Positions 41,197 through 50,766 of a DNA stretch of 64,000 nucleotides are shown piece by piece. The notes beneath the pieces are model-generated. The model did not search any database. It was not told where the DNA came from and saw only the letters and a list, made by a program, of their open reading frames with translations. Each line of letters starts with the position of its first letter. Within the stretch, counting starts at the first letter, position 1. Source of the DNA: Croceimicrobium sp965658965. GTDB lineage: Bacteria; Bacteroidota; Bacteroidia; Flavobacteriales; Schleiferiaceae. A program made the position numbers and the translations under genes. Where the stretch lies: positions 7,558 to 71,557 of the forward strand of contig CBFHVV010000002.1 in the NCBI GenBank assembly GCA_965658965.1. The letters run 5' to 3'.

Positions 41197-42063
41197 TCAG
41201 TCTTTTTTCACTAAATCCAAGAGGTATTTGCCATAACCACTTTTTAAAAGAGGCTCGGCAATTTCAACCAGCTTTTCATCATTTATAAATCCTTGGCGGA
41301 AGGCTATCTCTTCAATACAACCTACTTTTAATCCTTGTCTTTCCTCAATTACCTGCACAAACTGCCCGGCTTGCATTAAACTAGGGAATGTGCCAGTATC
41401 AAGCCAAGCCGTTCCTCTATCTAATATGGCTACTTGAAGCTTCCCTTGTTTTAGATATTCCTTGTTTACGTCGGTAATTTCATACTCTCCACGTGGCGAA
41501 GGCTTTAAATCGGCCGCAATTTGCACTACATTATTATCATAGAAATATAAACCAGGAACGGCAAAGCGCGATTTAGGTTTGGCAGGCTTTTCCTCAATAG
41601 AACGCGCAATAAGATTCTCATCAAAGTCCACCACGCCATAACGCTCTGGGTCTGATACTTGGTAGGCGAAAACTACGCCGCCATTGGGGTTTTTACTGCT
41701 ATGTAAAAGGTCCTCCATTTTTGAGCCGTAAAAAATATTGTCACCTAAAACTAAAGCAACACTATCGTTTCCGATAAAATCTTTCCCTAAAACAAATGCT
41801 TGAGCTAAACCATTAGGTTCGTGCTGCACGGTATATTGAAAGTTACACCCAATGCGGCTTCCATCGCCCAAAAGCTTTTGGAAAAGAGGCATATCATGTG
41901 GCGTGGAAATAATTAAGATGTCACTAATTCCCGCTTGTAAGAGTGTACCAAGGGGATAATAAATCATGGGTTTATCGTAAACCGGCATTAGTTGTTTACT
42001 TACCGCTAAAGTTAAAGGGTGTAATCTTGTGCCCGATCCACCTGCGAGTATAATGCCTTTCAT
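41197..42063 (-). CDS. rmlA: Glucose-1-phosphate thymidylyltransferase RmlA
   Basis: Makes dTDP-glucose, the first step of dTDP-rhamnose synthesis. The 288-residue form starts at ATG 42063 (MKGIILAGGSGTRLHPLT), as in the family; a 15-codon extension is rejected since it would run into the RND gene. VLGDNIFYG and ITDVNKEYL match RmlA. Unusually, no rmlB, rmlC or rmlD is adjacent. Confidence 0.93.
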   Translation of the reverse strand: MKGIILAGGSGTRLHPLTLAVSKQLMPVYDKPMIYYPLGTLLQAGISDILIISTPHDMPLFQKLLGDGSRIGCNFQYTVQHEPNGLAQAFVLGKDFIGNDSVALVLGDNIFYGSKMEDLLHSSKNPNGGVVFAYQVSDPERYGVVDFDENLIARSIEEKPAKPKSRFAVPGLYFYDNNVVQIAADLKPSPRGEYEITDVNKEYLKQGKLQVAILDRGTAWLDTGTFPSLMQAGQFVQVIEERQGLKVGCIEEIAFRQGFINDEKLVEIAEPLLKSGYGKYLLDLVKKD

Positions 42064-42073
42064 AATTTTAGTT

Positions 42074-44452
42074 TTAAGGTTGATCTCCCGCAAAGTCCTC
42101 ACTTTCATCTACATTTTCATCGTAAATGGTAATGTAAGGCTCTGTAAAAGATTTGCTGATAATCAGCTTTTCAAAGCTAAGCAATAAGGTTGGTAATATT
42201 AAAAGATTGCCAATCATAGCAATTACAAGGGTAATACTCACTAAAATACCCAAAGCTACAATGCCACCAAAGCTAGAGGCGGTAAAGACACTAAAACCAA
42301 AAAACAAGACAATGGAAGTGTAAAACATACTAACCCCAGTTTCGCGAATGGCTAGCAATACCGACTGCCCGATATTATAGCGCGTGTTTTTGAGTTCTTG
42401 TCGGTATTTGGCCAAAAAATGAATAGTATCGTCAATGCTAATTCCAAAGGCTACACTAAATACCAGAATGGTAGAGGGTTTTAAGGGAATGCCAAAATAG
42501 CCCATAATTCCCGCTGTCATTATTAAGGGAAAGATATTTGGAACTAAAGACACTAAGACCATGGCGAAGGAGCGGAAAATAAAAGCCATAACTAAGGCAA
42601 TTACCGCAATGGCTAAGCTTAGGCTTACTAATAAATTTTTGATAAGATAAGTGGTCCCTTTTTGGAAAACCACCCATGCCCCCGTAACCGTAACATCATA
42701 CCTTTCTTTCGGAAAGTTTTTAGCGATGGAAGAGAAAACGGCATCTTTTAAGTAAGTGCTTTCTTCTTTGCCCATGTCTTTTACCTGCATGGTTACGCGG
42801 GTGTAACGGGCGGTGCTATCAGCCAAAGAGCTTAGTAAACTAGATTGTTTGTCTTTTCCTCCTTTCGGAAGATAGCTAGCAATAAAACTTCTCTCCTGAC
42901 TGGTGGGTAAAGCGTAAAAGTTAGAGTCGCCGCGATAATAGGCTTGTTTAGCAAACTTTAAACCGTCCACAATGGATAAGGAACGACTGATGCCTTCTAC
43001 CTGATCTAAGTCATTTTGCAAGCGATCGATGCGCTTTAAGGTGGAACTCTTATAAATGGCATTGGCCTTACGCGTGTCAATTACCAATTCCAATGGTACC
43101 ATGCCATTAAACTCTCGCTCTAAAAAATGTAAATCTTTATATACGGGGTCACTCTTTTTAAACTCTTCGCTAAGATTACCAGTGGTGTAGATTTTACTGA
43201 CGCCGTATAAGGCAATTGCTAAAATTAGCACTAAGCAAGAATATACCCACTTACGGTGATACATGGTTGTGCGAATTAACCAATCAATAAAGCCTTTTAC
43301 CCACTTCTGTTCTAAGTGGTTATAATGACGCTCTTTGGGTGCGCGCGCGAAACTGTAATAAATGGGAATGACAATAATGCTGATTACAAAGACCATCATC
43401 ACATTAATTGAGGCTACCACTCCAAATTCTTTTAAGATCACGCTATTGGTTAGAATGAGAGCGGCAAAACCCATAGCCGTAGTAATATTGGTGAGTAAAG
43501 TGGCGGCGCCAATTTTGCGAATCACCCTTTGCAAGGCGAGAATGCGATTACCATGATTTTTATATTCCGTGTGATACTTATTAATTAGGAAAATGCAATT
43601 AGGGACGCCAATTACAATTACCAAAGAAGGAATTAAAGAGGATAACATGGAGATTTCATAGTCTAGGACCGAGATAAGACCAAATGACCAAAAAACGCCT
43701 AATACTACCACCCCAATTGAAATGAGCATTGCTCGGAAACTCCGCAAGAAGGCATAAAGAATTAATCCGGTAACTAGAAGAGCGAGCCCTACTAGCATAA
43801 AAATCTCCTGACTAATAGTTTTAGTATTGGCCATCCGAATATGGGGGAGGCCACTAATTTTGATGTCTTGGCCTAAAGCGGCTTCTTCTTTCGCTACAGT
43901 TTGTTTGATTTCCTCAACAATGCGAATTATGTTTTTATCGTAGAGCTGCTTGGGGTCAATTTGCACCAGCATTAGCGGTACCTGCTGGTCTTCGCTTCGT
44001 AATAAGCCACGGTAAAAAGGCAGTGAGTTGTAAATCGTACGAATGGAATCGAATTTACCAGCTTCTAAAGAAGGAGCGAGGGAATTATAGACTAAGCTCT
44101 GGGTACTATCGTCGCGGCCCAGGTTTAAGGCATTGGTGGGCGAAAGGATATTAGAGACACCCTTAATTTCAAGTAGGCTATTTTCCAAACTATGCCAAGC
44201 TTGGTAATTTTTGGCTTCAAAAACATCAAAACTATCAATGGCAATAACTACGGTATTACCTACTTGATTAAAGCGAGCACGGAATTCATCGTAATCTACT
44301 TGGGTAGTATCATTTTTTGGTAAAAGCCGTGAGAATTTGAAGCTAACGTTTACAAATTGCCCTTGATATGCCATAAAAAAGCTCAGCAATAGCAAAATGC
44401 TGAGCATAGTTATTCGGTTTCGAAGAATGAGGCGGGCTATAAATGTAAACAT
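42074..44452 (-). CDS. RND/MMPL family membrane transport protein
   Basis: A 792-residue RND protein with the twofold repeat of one helix, a large periplasmic loop and five helices. The acidic transmembrane motif FSVAFGISIDDTIHFLAKYRQ-like segment lies near residue 690. As with the gene at 14932, no membrane fusion or outer-membrane channel gene is nearby. The acidic C-terminal tail (DENVDESEDFAGDQP) is cytosolic. A role in lipid or hydrophobe export is inferred, not shown. Confidence 0.87.
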   Translation of the reverse strand: MFTFIARLILRNRITMLSILLLLSFFMAYQGQFVNVSFKFSRLLPKNDTTQVDYDEFRARFNQVGNTVVIAIDSFDVFEAKNYQAWHSLENSLLEIKGVSNILSPTNALNLGRDDSTQSLVYNSLAPSLEAGKFDSIRTIYNSLPFYRGLLRSEDQQVPLMLVQIDPKQLYDKNIIRIVEEIKQTVAKEEAALGQDIKISGLPHIRMANTKTISQEIFMLVGLALLVTGLILYAFLRSFRAMLISIGVVVLGVFWSFGLISVLDYEISMLSSLIPSLVIVIGVPNCIFLINKYHTEYKNHGNRILALQRVIRKIGAATLLTNITTAMGFAALILTNSVILKEFGVVASINVMMVFVISIIVIPIYYSFARAPKERHYNHLEQKWVKGFIDWLIRTTMYHRKWVYSCLVLILAIALYGVSKIYTTGNLSEEFKKSDPVYKDLHFLEREFNGMVPLELVIDTRKANAIYKSSTLKRIDRLQNDLDQVEGISRSLSIVDGLKFAKQAYYRGDSNFYALPTSQERSFIASYLPKGGKDKQSSLLSSLADSTARYTRVTMQVKDMGKEESTYLKDAVFSSIAKNFPKERYDVTVTGAWVVFQKGTTYLIKNLLVSLSLAIAVIALVMAFIFRSFAMVLVSLVPNIFPLIMTAGIMGYFGIPLKPSTILVFSVAFGISIDDTIHFLAKYRQELKNTRYNIGQSVLLAIRETGVSMFYTSIVLFFGFSVFTASSFGGIVALGILVSITLVIAMIGNLLILPTLLLSFEKLIISKSFTEPYITIYDENVDESEDFAGDQP

Positions 44453-44561
44453 GCTCCTGCGGGCGGTCGCTAAATTTGAGCAAAACTAAGAATTCTCAAG
44501 CGGTCCGCGATTTAATTTTTTAGAGCTTTGGGAAATGCACTTCTTTGAGAAGCTTGAGATT

Positions 44562-47045
44562 TTAAAAAACAAACTTCAAAGTCATTTTAATAGCCAGATT
44601 ATCAATAGGTTCTTCTAAGCTCTGAGCGCCGTAGCGATAATAAAAGCCCAAACCAATACCACTAAAAAGGCTCGTGTAAAGGCGGTTCAGCTCTAAGCCA
44701 GATTCGAAATAGGGTTGGCTTAAAGTTTTGGAGCCGATGTTTTGGTGTTTTTCGGGTGCGCGAAGATTACCAATAGCCATGCGGTTTACAATCTCAATAT
44801 GTGGGGCGAAATTTTTTCTTTTAAAAAGCAGGCTTTTGAAATCTTGTCGCCACATAATTTCCAAATATTCATCATTTAAAAACTCGTTGAAAGCCATCGT
44901 TTCAAAAGAGTTTCGATCGGCAGCGAGGAATCGATCTTTAAAAAGTTGACCGGGAAAACCATTACTACTGCCCGTAAATAATTTAGCTGCTGGCAGATCT
45001 TGCCAAGTTTTAGCGGCTTCTACCTTAAAGCTACTCTCGCCAAAGCGCAGGCTCATTCTTTTGTATTCCGCTCTAAATTGAAGAATATCATAATTATATT
45101 CACTATCAAAAATATCTGCGAAACCACGATTATAACTCAGCCAGAAAATAGGATAACCACTTTCTAAAGTCAATTGGCCAAAGGGTGTTTCGGCTATTTT
45201 TTCCTTCGGGGCATAGCGCATGGTGGCGCGCAGTTCTGCGTAGTCGGTAATGTTTTGGGCTTGGGCATTTGCATTCTCCAAGAACTGATAGTTTCCTAAA
45301 GTTTCTCTTCTTTCGTAATTAGCCTCAAGTTTTAAATTTAGTCCGGGAATTACATTTTGGCTAAGGCCATAGTAAGCACGGCGCACATAATCCCATTGGT
45401 TAATGTAGAGCCGGCGAAAATTATTTTCAACTATCGAAGGTTTAGTAATAGAAGGGATTGTGAGGGCACTGGTTTCAAAAATTTCGTCTTGAAAACCAAA
45501 CCAAGTTTTTAAGCCACTGGCTTTATGTAAATCAAATTCAGCCTCGTACTGCTGTTTCCAAAGTTGATCTTTAAATCCGTAAGCTCCTGCTGCTTTTAGT
45601 CGAAAGTGAGGAGAAAGCTTGTCATTGGTGGCAATGCCTAAACCAAGGCGAAATCCCTCAGCATCGTTGTAATTTATAAACTTATTAATATCAAAATTTA
45701 TCCATTTATAAGGAATATAGCCGCGGCTAAGAGTGAGGAGTATATTTAGGTTTCGTTCAATGTCTTCCGCTTCAGAAACACTGTCAATAAATACATAGGT
45801 GTTATTTTCTAAACTGTCTAAATTATCCCCCCTAAAAGCCAATAAGAGGCTATCGGCAAATTCACTAGACTCTTCGTCAATGCTGATCTCGGCTAAAGAA
45901 ATATCTTTTCTGTCTAATTGTGGAGCTAGGTTTATATTGGTAATTTTTCGTCGTAAAATGGCCTTAGGAGCCAAGCCATTTACCTGCACGGTACTAAGAG
46001 CTATATCTGCTTCAAAAGAAATGGGGAACCATTTATGTTCACCGAAGGACTGGTATTCTTGACGAATGGATATTGGTGTGTTTTCACTTTCCGCTGGCAC
46101 TGCTCTTACGTTGGCAATGGCCCAGTCGCCAGAATGTAGAGAAATGGCCCCTTTTAAACCTTTAAAGCCTTTATTTAGTCGGGGGCGAAAGCTAATGGTG
46201 AAAATGGTATCGCCGCTCTGGGTAAAGAGGCTGTCTTCCATTAAAAATAGATAACGACTGGTACTGCCTTTGCTGATGGGATTTAAATATTTTTCATCGC
46301 CAATACCGATAAAATCTCCGTAGAAAGAAAAGCTTTGAAGCTGGGTTACAATCAGTGCAAACATGGGGCTTTTAAAGCCTGAAGTTCGCTGGGCAAGCAC
46401 CTTTTCATTGTCGCGCGGTTTCTTTACTTTTCGCTCAGTGAGCGTTTCCATAAAAAATAAATGCTTACTGCTAAAAAACTGCTTCATCTGAAAGTTAGAA
46501 CTGTCTACCCGTAAGATGGTATCTTTTTGATCTGCGGCGAGGCTATCTATTCGGTCTGAGAGTTTTATGGTGTCTATTTTTGGATCTAAACTATCTACAT
46601 TAAAGGTGATCCAAAATTTACTATAACTGTAGTAACTAAAGCTTTCTAAGTTTTCTGGGTCATTGCGATCTTTATTGGCAACCGCATTTTTAATCAGTCT
46701 ATGTGCAGGGTTTAGTCCTGGCACAACCGTTACCTCCGCCAAGGCAGTACTTTGCTCTTTTAAAATAACAATAAGGGGCTGTTTTTTTAGGCTTTCGCCT
46801 GAAAGGGTCTGTGTTTCGAATCCGATATAAGAAAACTGCAGACTAGTAATGTCGCCTTTCTCATTGGTGAAGGCAAAATTGCCGTCGAGGTCTCCGGAAG
46901 TGCCGCGGCGTTCATCATTAATAGTGATATTAACAAAGGGCAGGCCTTTACCTTGTTCATCTACAACCTGGCCTTTAATGCTCTGAGCAGAAAGATTATT
47001 AAAAACAGCAAAAAGGCAAATAAGGGTGTAGAAATAGTACTTCAT
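44562..47045 (-). CDS. DUF5686 protein with CarboxypepD_reg domain
   Basis: An 827-residue outer-membrane-associated protein. A signal peptide (ends NNLSAQ) precedes a carboxypeptidase-regulatory-like domain (GQVVDEQGKGLPFVNITI) of the kind found on SusC-type receptors. A long DUF5686 barrel-like region follows, ending IDNLAIKMTLKFVF with C-terminal Phe. The family is widespread in Bacteroidota and its function is unknown. The gene is probably monocistronic. Confidence 0.88.
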   Translation of the reverse strand: MKYYFYTLICLFAVFNNLSAQSIKGQVVDEQGKGLPFVNITINDERRGTSGDLDGNFAFTNEKGDITSLQFSYIGFETQTLSGESLKKQPLIVILKEQSTALAEVTVVPGLNPAHRLIKNAVANKDRNDPENLESFSYYSYSKFWITFNVDSLDPKIDTIKLSDRIDSLAADQKDTILRVDSSNFQMKQFFSSKHLFFMETLTERKVKKPRDNEKVLAQRTSGFKSPMFALIVTQLQSFSFYGDFIGIGDEKYLNPISKGSTSRYLFLMEDSLFTQSGDTIFTISFRPRLNKGFKGLKGAISLHSGDWAIANVRAVPAESENTPISIRQEYQSFGEHKWFPISFEADIALSTVQVNGLAPKAILRRKITNINLAPQLDRKDISLAEISIDEESSEFADSLLLAFRGDNLDSLENNTYVFIDSVSEAEDIERNLNILLTLSRGYIPYKWINFDINKFINYNDAEGFRLGLGIATNDKLSPHFRLKAAGAYGFKDQLWKQQYEAEFDLHKASGLKTWFGFQDEIFETSALTIPSITKPSIVENNFRRLYINQWDYVRRAYYGLSQNVIPGLNLKLEANYERRETLGNYQFLENANAQAQNITDYAELRATMRYAPKEKIAETPFGQLTLESGYPIFWLSYNRGFADIFDSEYNYDILQFRAEYKRMSLRFGESSFKVEAAKTWQDLPAAKLFTGSSNGFPGQLFKDRFLAADRNSFETMAFNEFLNDEYLEIMWRQDFKSLLFKRKNFAPHIEIVNRMAIGNLRAPEKHQNIGSKTLSQPYFESGLELNRLYTSLFSGIGLGFYYRYGAQSLEEPIDNLAIKMTLKFVF

Positions 47046-47084
47046 AGCAGGATGACACAGTTAAAGCGCTTAAGGTTGCTTTGC

Positions 47085-47120
47085 GATAAAAAAAAGCCCA
47101 TTCAAATAAATGAATGGGCT
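47085..47120 (-). terminator. Terminator of the tyrosine catabolism operon
   Basis: AGCCCATTCA (47095-47104) pairs perfectly with TGAATGGGCT (47111-47120) around a 6-nt loop, and a T run follows on the minus strand. It lies after hppD. Confidence 0.9.
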
Positions 47121-47170
47121 CGAAAGTACAGTTTAATTAGTTAACTCGAAATCTTAAAATCCCTTTTAAC

Positions 47171-48316
47171 TTATAAAGTTCCGCGACTACCTTGTTCTCT
47201 TTCAATTGCTTCAAATAAGGCTTTAAAGTTTCCTTTACCGAAACTCTTGGCTCCTTTACGTTGAATAATTTCAAAGAAAAGCGTAGGTCTATCCGCTACG
47301 GGCTTTGTAAAAAGCTGCAACAAATAACCCTCGTCGTCACGATCTACTAAAATACCGCGTTTACTTAATTCGCCGATTTCTTCGTCAATGTCACCTACAC
47401 GCTCCAATAAATCGTCGTAATAGCTATCGGGAACATACAAGAATTCTACTCCGTGGTCTTTCAGACGATCTACCGTTTCAAAAATATTATTGGTTGCTAC
47501 CGCTATATGCTGAACCCCAGAACCTTGGTAAAAGTCTATATATTCTTCAATCTGACTTTTCTTCTTGCCTTTTGCGGGTTCGTTAATGGGAAACTTAATT
47601 CTTCCATTGCCGTTGGTCATTACCTTACTCATTAAGGCCGTAAACTCGGTAGAGATATCTTTGTCATCAAAGGAAACCAACTGCGCAAAGCCCATCACTT
47701 TAGCGTAAAAGTCAACCCATTTGTTCATCTCGCCCCAGCCAACATTACCTACCATGTGGTCGATGTACTTTAGGCCCGCTTCACTAGGGTTGTAGTGACT
47801 CTCCCACTTTTTAAAGCCAGGCATGAAAACACCTTTATAATTACTGCGATCGACAAAAACATGCACTGTATCGCCATAAGTTTTAATACCACTTAAAGTA
47901 ACGCTGCCATCTTCATCTTCTATCTTGTAGGGCTCAAAAGAAGATTCGGCACCACGTTTAGTGGTCTCTTGGTAACTTTTTTCAGCATCATCTACCCATA
48001 AGGCTACGTTTTTTACGCCATCGCCATGTTTGTTGATATGCTCGTTTATTGGGCCACCAGGTCCTAATGGCGAGGTAATTACTAAGCGAATTTTATCCTG
48101 CTCTAAAACATAAGATACGCGATCTTTCATTCCTGTTTCTAATCCGGCGTAAGCCAAAGACTGAAAGCCAAAAGCAGTTTTATAAAAGTGAGCAGTTTGC
48201 TTGGCATTGCCTACATAGAGTTCTACGTAATCAGTACCATTTAGAGGAAGAAAATCTTCTGCTTCTAAAAATTCTTTCTTCAGTTTTAGTGAAGTGTTAT
48301 CGTGAGTGGTTTCCAT
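47171..48316 (-). CDS. hppD: 4-hydroxyphenylpyruvate dioxygenase
   Basis: A 381-residue non-heme iron dioxygenase converting 4-hydroxyphenylpyruvate to homogentisate. Two vicinal-oxygen-chelate domains are seen; iron ligands are in IDHMVGNVGWGEM, GVQHIAVATNNI and TLFFEIIQRKGAKSFGKGNFKALFE (shown in part: the late Glu). TACTTTTG at 48338-48331 is a perfect -7 element. It follows hmgA by 42 bp. Both enzymes consume oxygen. Confidence 0.96.
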   Translation of the reverse strand: METTHDNTSLKLKKEFLEAEDFLPLNGTDYVELYVGNAKQTAHFYKTAFGFQSLAYAGLETGMKDRVSYVLEQDKIRLVITSPLGPGGPINEHINKHGDGVKNVALWVDDAEKSYQETTKRGAESSFEPYKIEDEDGSVTLSGIKTYGDTVHVFVDRSNYKGVFMPGFKKWESHYNPSEAGLKYIDHMVGNVGWGEMNKWVDFYAKVMGFAQLVSFDDKDISTEFTALMSKVMTNGNGRIKFPINEPAKGKKKSQIEEYIDFYQGSGVQHIAVATNNIFETVDRLKDHGVEFLYVPDSYYDDLLERVGDIDEEIGELSKRGILVDRDDEGYLLQLFTKPVADRPTLFFEIIQRKGAKSFGKGNFKALFEAIEREQGSRGTL

Positions 48317-48358
48317 AAAAGCTGTTTTTGCAAAAGTATAATTCTAAAAGTGGTTAGC

Positions 48359-49519
48359 TTAATCTTCTAACCAGCTTAAATGATAATTTTCTAATTCCAT
48401 ATCTAAAGCCGCCTGGGTAACCTGCAAAGGCGCAAAGGTGTCTACCATCACGGCAAGCTCTGCTGTTTCCTTTTTACCCACACTGCGCTCATAAGCACCA
48501 GGGTGTGGCCCGTGCGGTAAACCTGCGGGATGTAAGCTAATAAAGCCTTTGTCAACGTGATTACGGCTCATGAAATCGCCATCTACATAATACAGCACTT
48601 CATCACTATCGATGTTGCTGTGGTTATAAGGTGCAGGAATGGCTTCTGGATGGTAATCGTATAAACGAGGACAGAAAGAGCAAACGACAAAGCGTGCGCT
48701 TTCAAAGGTTTGGTGTACGGGTGGTGGTTGGTGTACCCGACCGGTTATGGGTTCAAAGTCTTTAATATTAAAGGCATAAGGATAATTGTAGCCATCCCAG
48801 CCTACTACGTCAAAAGGGTGTGAGGCATAGACCATATCGTGTAAAATCCCTTCTTTCTTTAGTTTAATCAGAAACTCGCCTTTTTCGTTTATGGGCTCTA
48901 AAGTTTCGGGCTGACGGATATCGCGTTCGCAAAAAGGGCTGTGCTCTAGTAGCTGTCCGAAGTGGTTGCGGTATCTTTTGGGAGTATAAAGCGGCTGATA
49001 GGAATCAAGAATGAAGAGGCGGTTGGCCTCTTGGTTAAAGTGTATTTGGTAAATCATACCGCGTGGTACAACCAAATAATCACCGGGGCCGAAAGGCAAA
49101 TTCCCCAAAAGGGTTTTTAAGGTTCCGGTGCCTTGGTGCACGAAAATCATTTCATCAGCATCACCGTTTTTATAAAAGTAGTCTGTTTGACTTTTAGTAG
49201 GTGCAGCCAAGGAAATATGCACATCGTTATTAAAAAGAACAGTAGTACGACTTTTTAAATAATCCGCTTCAGGCTTGACCTTAAAGCCCTCTAACATGCG
49301 GCTATTAATATTGTGTTTTACGGCTGCTTTGGGATTTAAATCGATGGACTTGCCAATCGATTTTACCATAGTTGGGCGATGTAAGTGGTATAAAAGGGAA
49401 GACATTCCGCTAAAACCTTCAGTGCCGAAAAGCTGTTCGTAGTGCAAGTCGCCATTTTCCTTTTTAAAGGTAGTATGGCGCTTATGCGGTATTTTTCCTA
49501 GTTTGTGGTAAAATGGCAT
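48359..49519 (-). CDS. hmgA: Homogentisate 1,2-dioxygenase
   Basis: A 386-residue cupin-fold iron dioxygenase opening the homogentisate ring to maleylacetoacetate. GPGDYLVVPRGMIYQI is the first cupin part, and the iron site lies in DEVLYYVDGDFMSRN and HPAGLPHGPHPGAYE. With hppD it degrades tyrosine. Later enzymes (maleylacetoacetate isomerase, fumarylacetoacetase) are not in the window. Confidence 0.95.
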   Translation of the reverse strand: MPFYHKLGKIPHKRHTTFKKENGDLHYEQLFGTEGFSGMSSLLYHLHRPTMVKSIGKSIDLNPKAAVKHNINSRMLEGFKVKPEADYLKSRTTVLFNNDVHISLAAPTKSQTDYFYKNGDADEMIFVHQGTGTLKTLLGNLPFGPGDYLVVPRGMIYQIHFNQEANRLFILDSYQPLYTPKRYRNHFGQLLEHSPFCERDIRQPETLEPINEKGEFLIKLKKEGILHDMVYASHPFDVVGWDGYNYPYAFNIKDFEPITGRVHQPPPVHQTFESARFVVCSFCPRLYDYHPEAIPAPYNHSNIDSDEVLYYVDGDFMSRNHVDKGFISLHPAGLPHGPHPGAYERSVGKKETAELAVMVDTFAPLQVTQAALDMELENYHLSWLED

Positions 49520-49583
49520 CTATAAATGTGTTTTTGAGAAGGTCAAATTAAAAATCTTGAAGTTAGAGAAAAAAGAACATTTG

Positions 49584-50633
49584 TCAGTTTTCTTCCGAAT
49601 GTAAATCGCTCCATTTTCGATGACTGTGAAAACGCTTGCGAATTTCTCGTCCTGCTCGGCGTGCTTTTTGCTCTTCTGGGTCTAGATGCACTTCACTTTG
49701 ACATTCGCTTGAACAGCACTTTTCATGCTTTTCTGCGCATACAGGGCACTGAATAAAAAGTAAGTTACAAGCTACATTGGCGCAATTAACATGCGTGTCA
49801 CATTTTGCTCCACATTGGTGGCAATGGGAAATAATATCTTCTGAAATACTTTCACCTAGTCGCTCGTCGAAAACAAAGTTTTTACCATGAAACTTATTGG
49901 GGAGCTCTTTAGTTTTAATCTGCCGAGCGTAGTCTATTATACCACCGTGTAATTGGTTTACATCATTAAAACCATGGTGTTTTAAAAAGGCAGAAGTCTT
50001 TTCACAACGAATCCCCCCGGTGCAATAAAGGAGAACTTTTTCATTTTCTTTACCACTAAGCTTTTCTAAAACTTCGGGTAATTCGTCCCTAAAGGTTTCG
50101 GCATCAGGTAAAATGGAATTTTCAAAATGGCCAATCTCACTTTCGTAATGATTGCGCATGTCTACCACAATGGCTCCTTCTTCCATCGCTTTATTCCAGG
50201 CTTCTGCATCAAGGTGGGTTCCTACATTCGTAACATCATAAGAATTATCGGGTAATCCATCGGCTACAATGCGATTACGAACCTTAACGGTAAGCTTAAG
50301 AAAAGACTTACCATCGTCTTCCACCGCAACTTTAAAGGGAATGTCCTTAAATTCAGGATGTTGATATAATTTGTCTTTGAACTCTTCCCAATGCTGCTCG
50401 GGTACATTCATTTGTGCGTTTATTCCTTCCCTAGCAATGTAGATGCGTCCTAAGCAGTTTAGCTCGGTCCACTCTTTAAACAAACGATCTCGCAATTCCT
50501 GCGCATCATCAATAATAATATACTTATAGAAGGACAAAGTAATACGCTTAAAGTCTTCCGCATGAAGACGCGCTTCTAGTTCTTCACGACCAAAGCGATT
50601 GATTAGCTCTTTTTTACCAGCATTCGGATCCAT
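49584..50633 (-). CDS. trhO: Oxygen-dependent tRNA uridine(34) hydroxylase TrhO
   Basis: A 349-residue YceA/TrhO protein making 5-hydroxyuridine at wobble position 34 of tRNA with molecular oxygen. An N-terminal ferredoxin-like domain (GRIYIAREGINAQMNV) is followed by a rhodanese domain with the catalytic cysteine in LLYCTGGIRCEKTSAFL. The C-terminus is a cysteine cluster (CHQCGAKCDTH, CPVCAEKHEKCC), probably zinc-binding. Its promoter carries an FNR-like palindrome. Confidence 0.92.
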   Translation of the reverse strand: MDPNAGKKELINRFGREELEARLHAEDFKRITLSFYKYIIIDDAQELRDRLFKEWTELNCLGRIYIAREGINAQMNVPEQHWEEFKDKLYQHPEFKDIPFKVAVEDDGKSFLKLTVKVRNRIVADGLPDNSYDVTNVGTHLDAEAWNKAMEEGAIVVDMRNHYESEIGHFENSILPDAETFRDELPEVLEKLSGKENEKVLLYCTGGIRCEKTSAFLKHHGFNDVNQLHGGIIDYARQIKTKELPNKFHGKNFVFDERLGESISEDIISHCHQCGAKCDTHVNCANVACNLLFIQCPVCAEKHEKCCSSECQSEVHLDPEEQKARRAGREIRKRFHSHRKWSDLHSEEN

Positions 50634-50652
50634 GCAAATGAAATTTAAAGTG

Positions 50653-50694
50653 CAAAAGTACTTAAAGCGAAAAGTCTAGTTATGATAATTGTCA
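50653..50694 (-). promoter_or_regulatory. FNR-like site and trhO promoter
   Basis: TGATAATTGTCA (50683-50694) is centred 28.5 bp from TACTTTTG (50660-50653, perfect -7). With a start near 50648, the site is at about -40.5. The leuS promoter (TAATTTCG, 50734-50741) is separate and lies outside the site. Confidence 0.62.
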
Positions 50695-50766
50695 TTTACT
50701 GCCCCTTTTGGCGGTCTAATAAAGACTAAAACTTAATTTCGCCGTGCAGAATTGCAAAGCTTTATT

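Noticed and set aside
49575..49590. TTTGTCA near the end of trhO, as a further FNR-like site
   Set aside because: Only one half-site is present and it overlaps the trhO stop, without a matching TGA half or a suitable -7 element.
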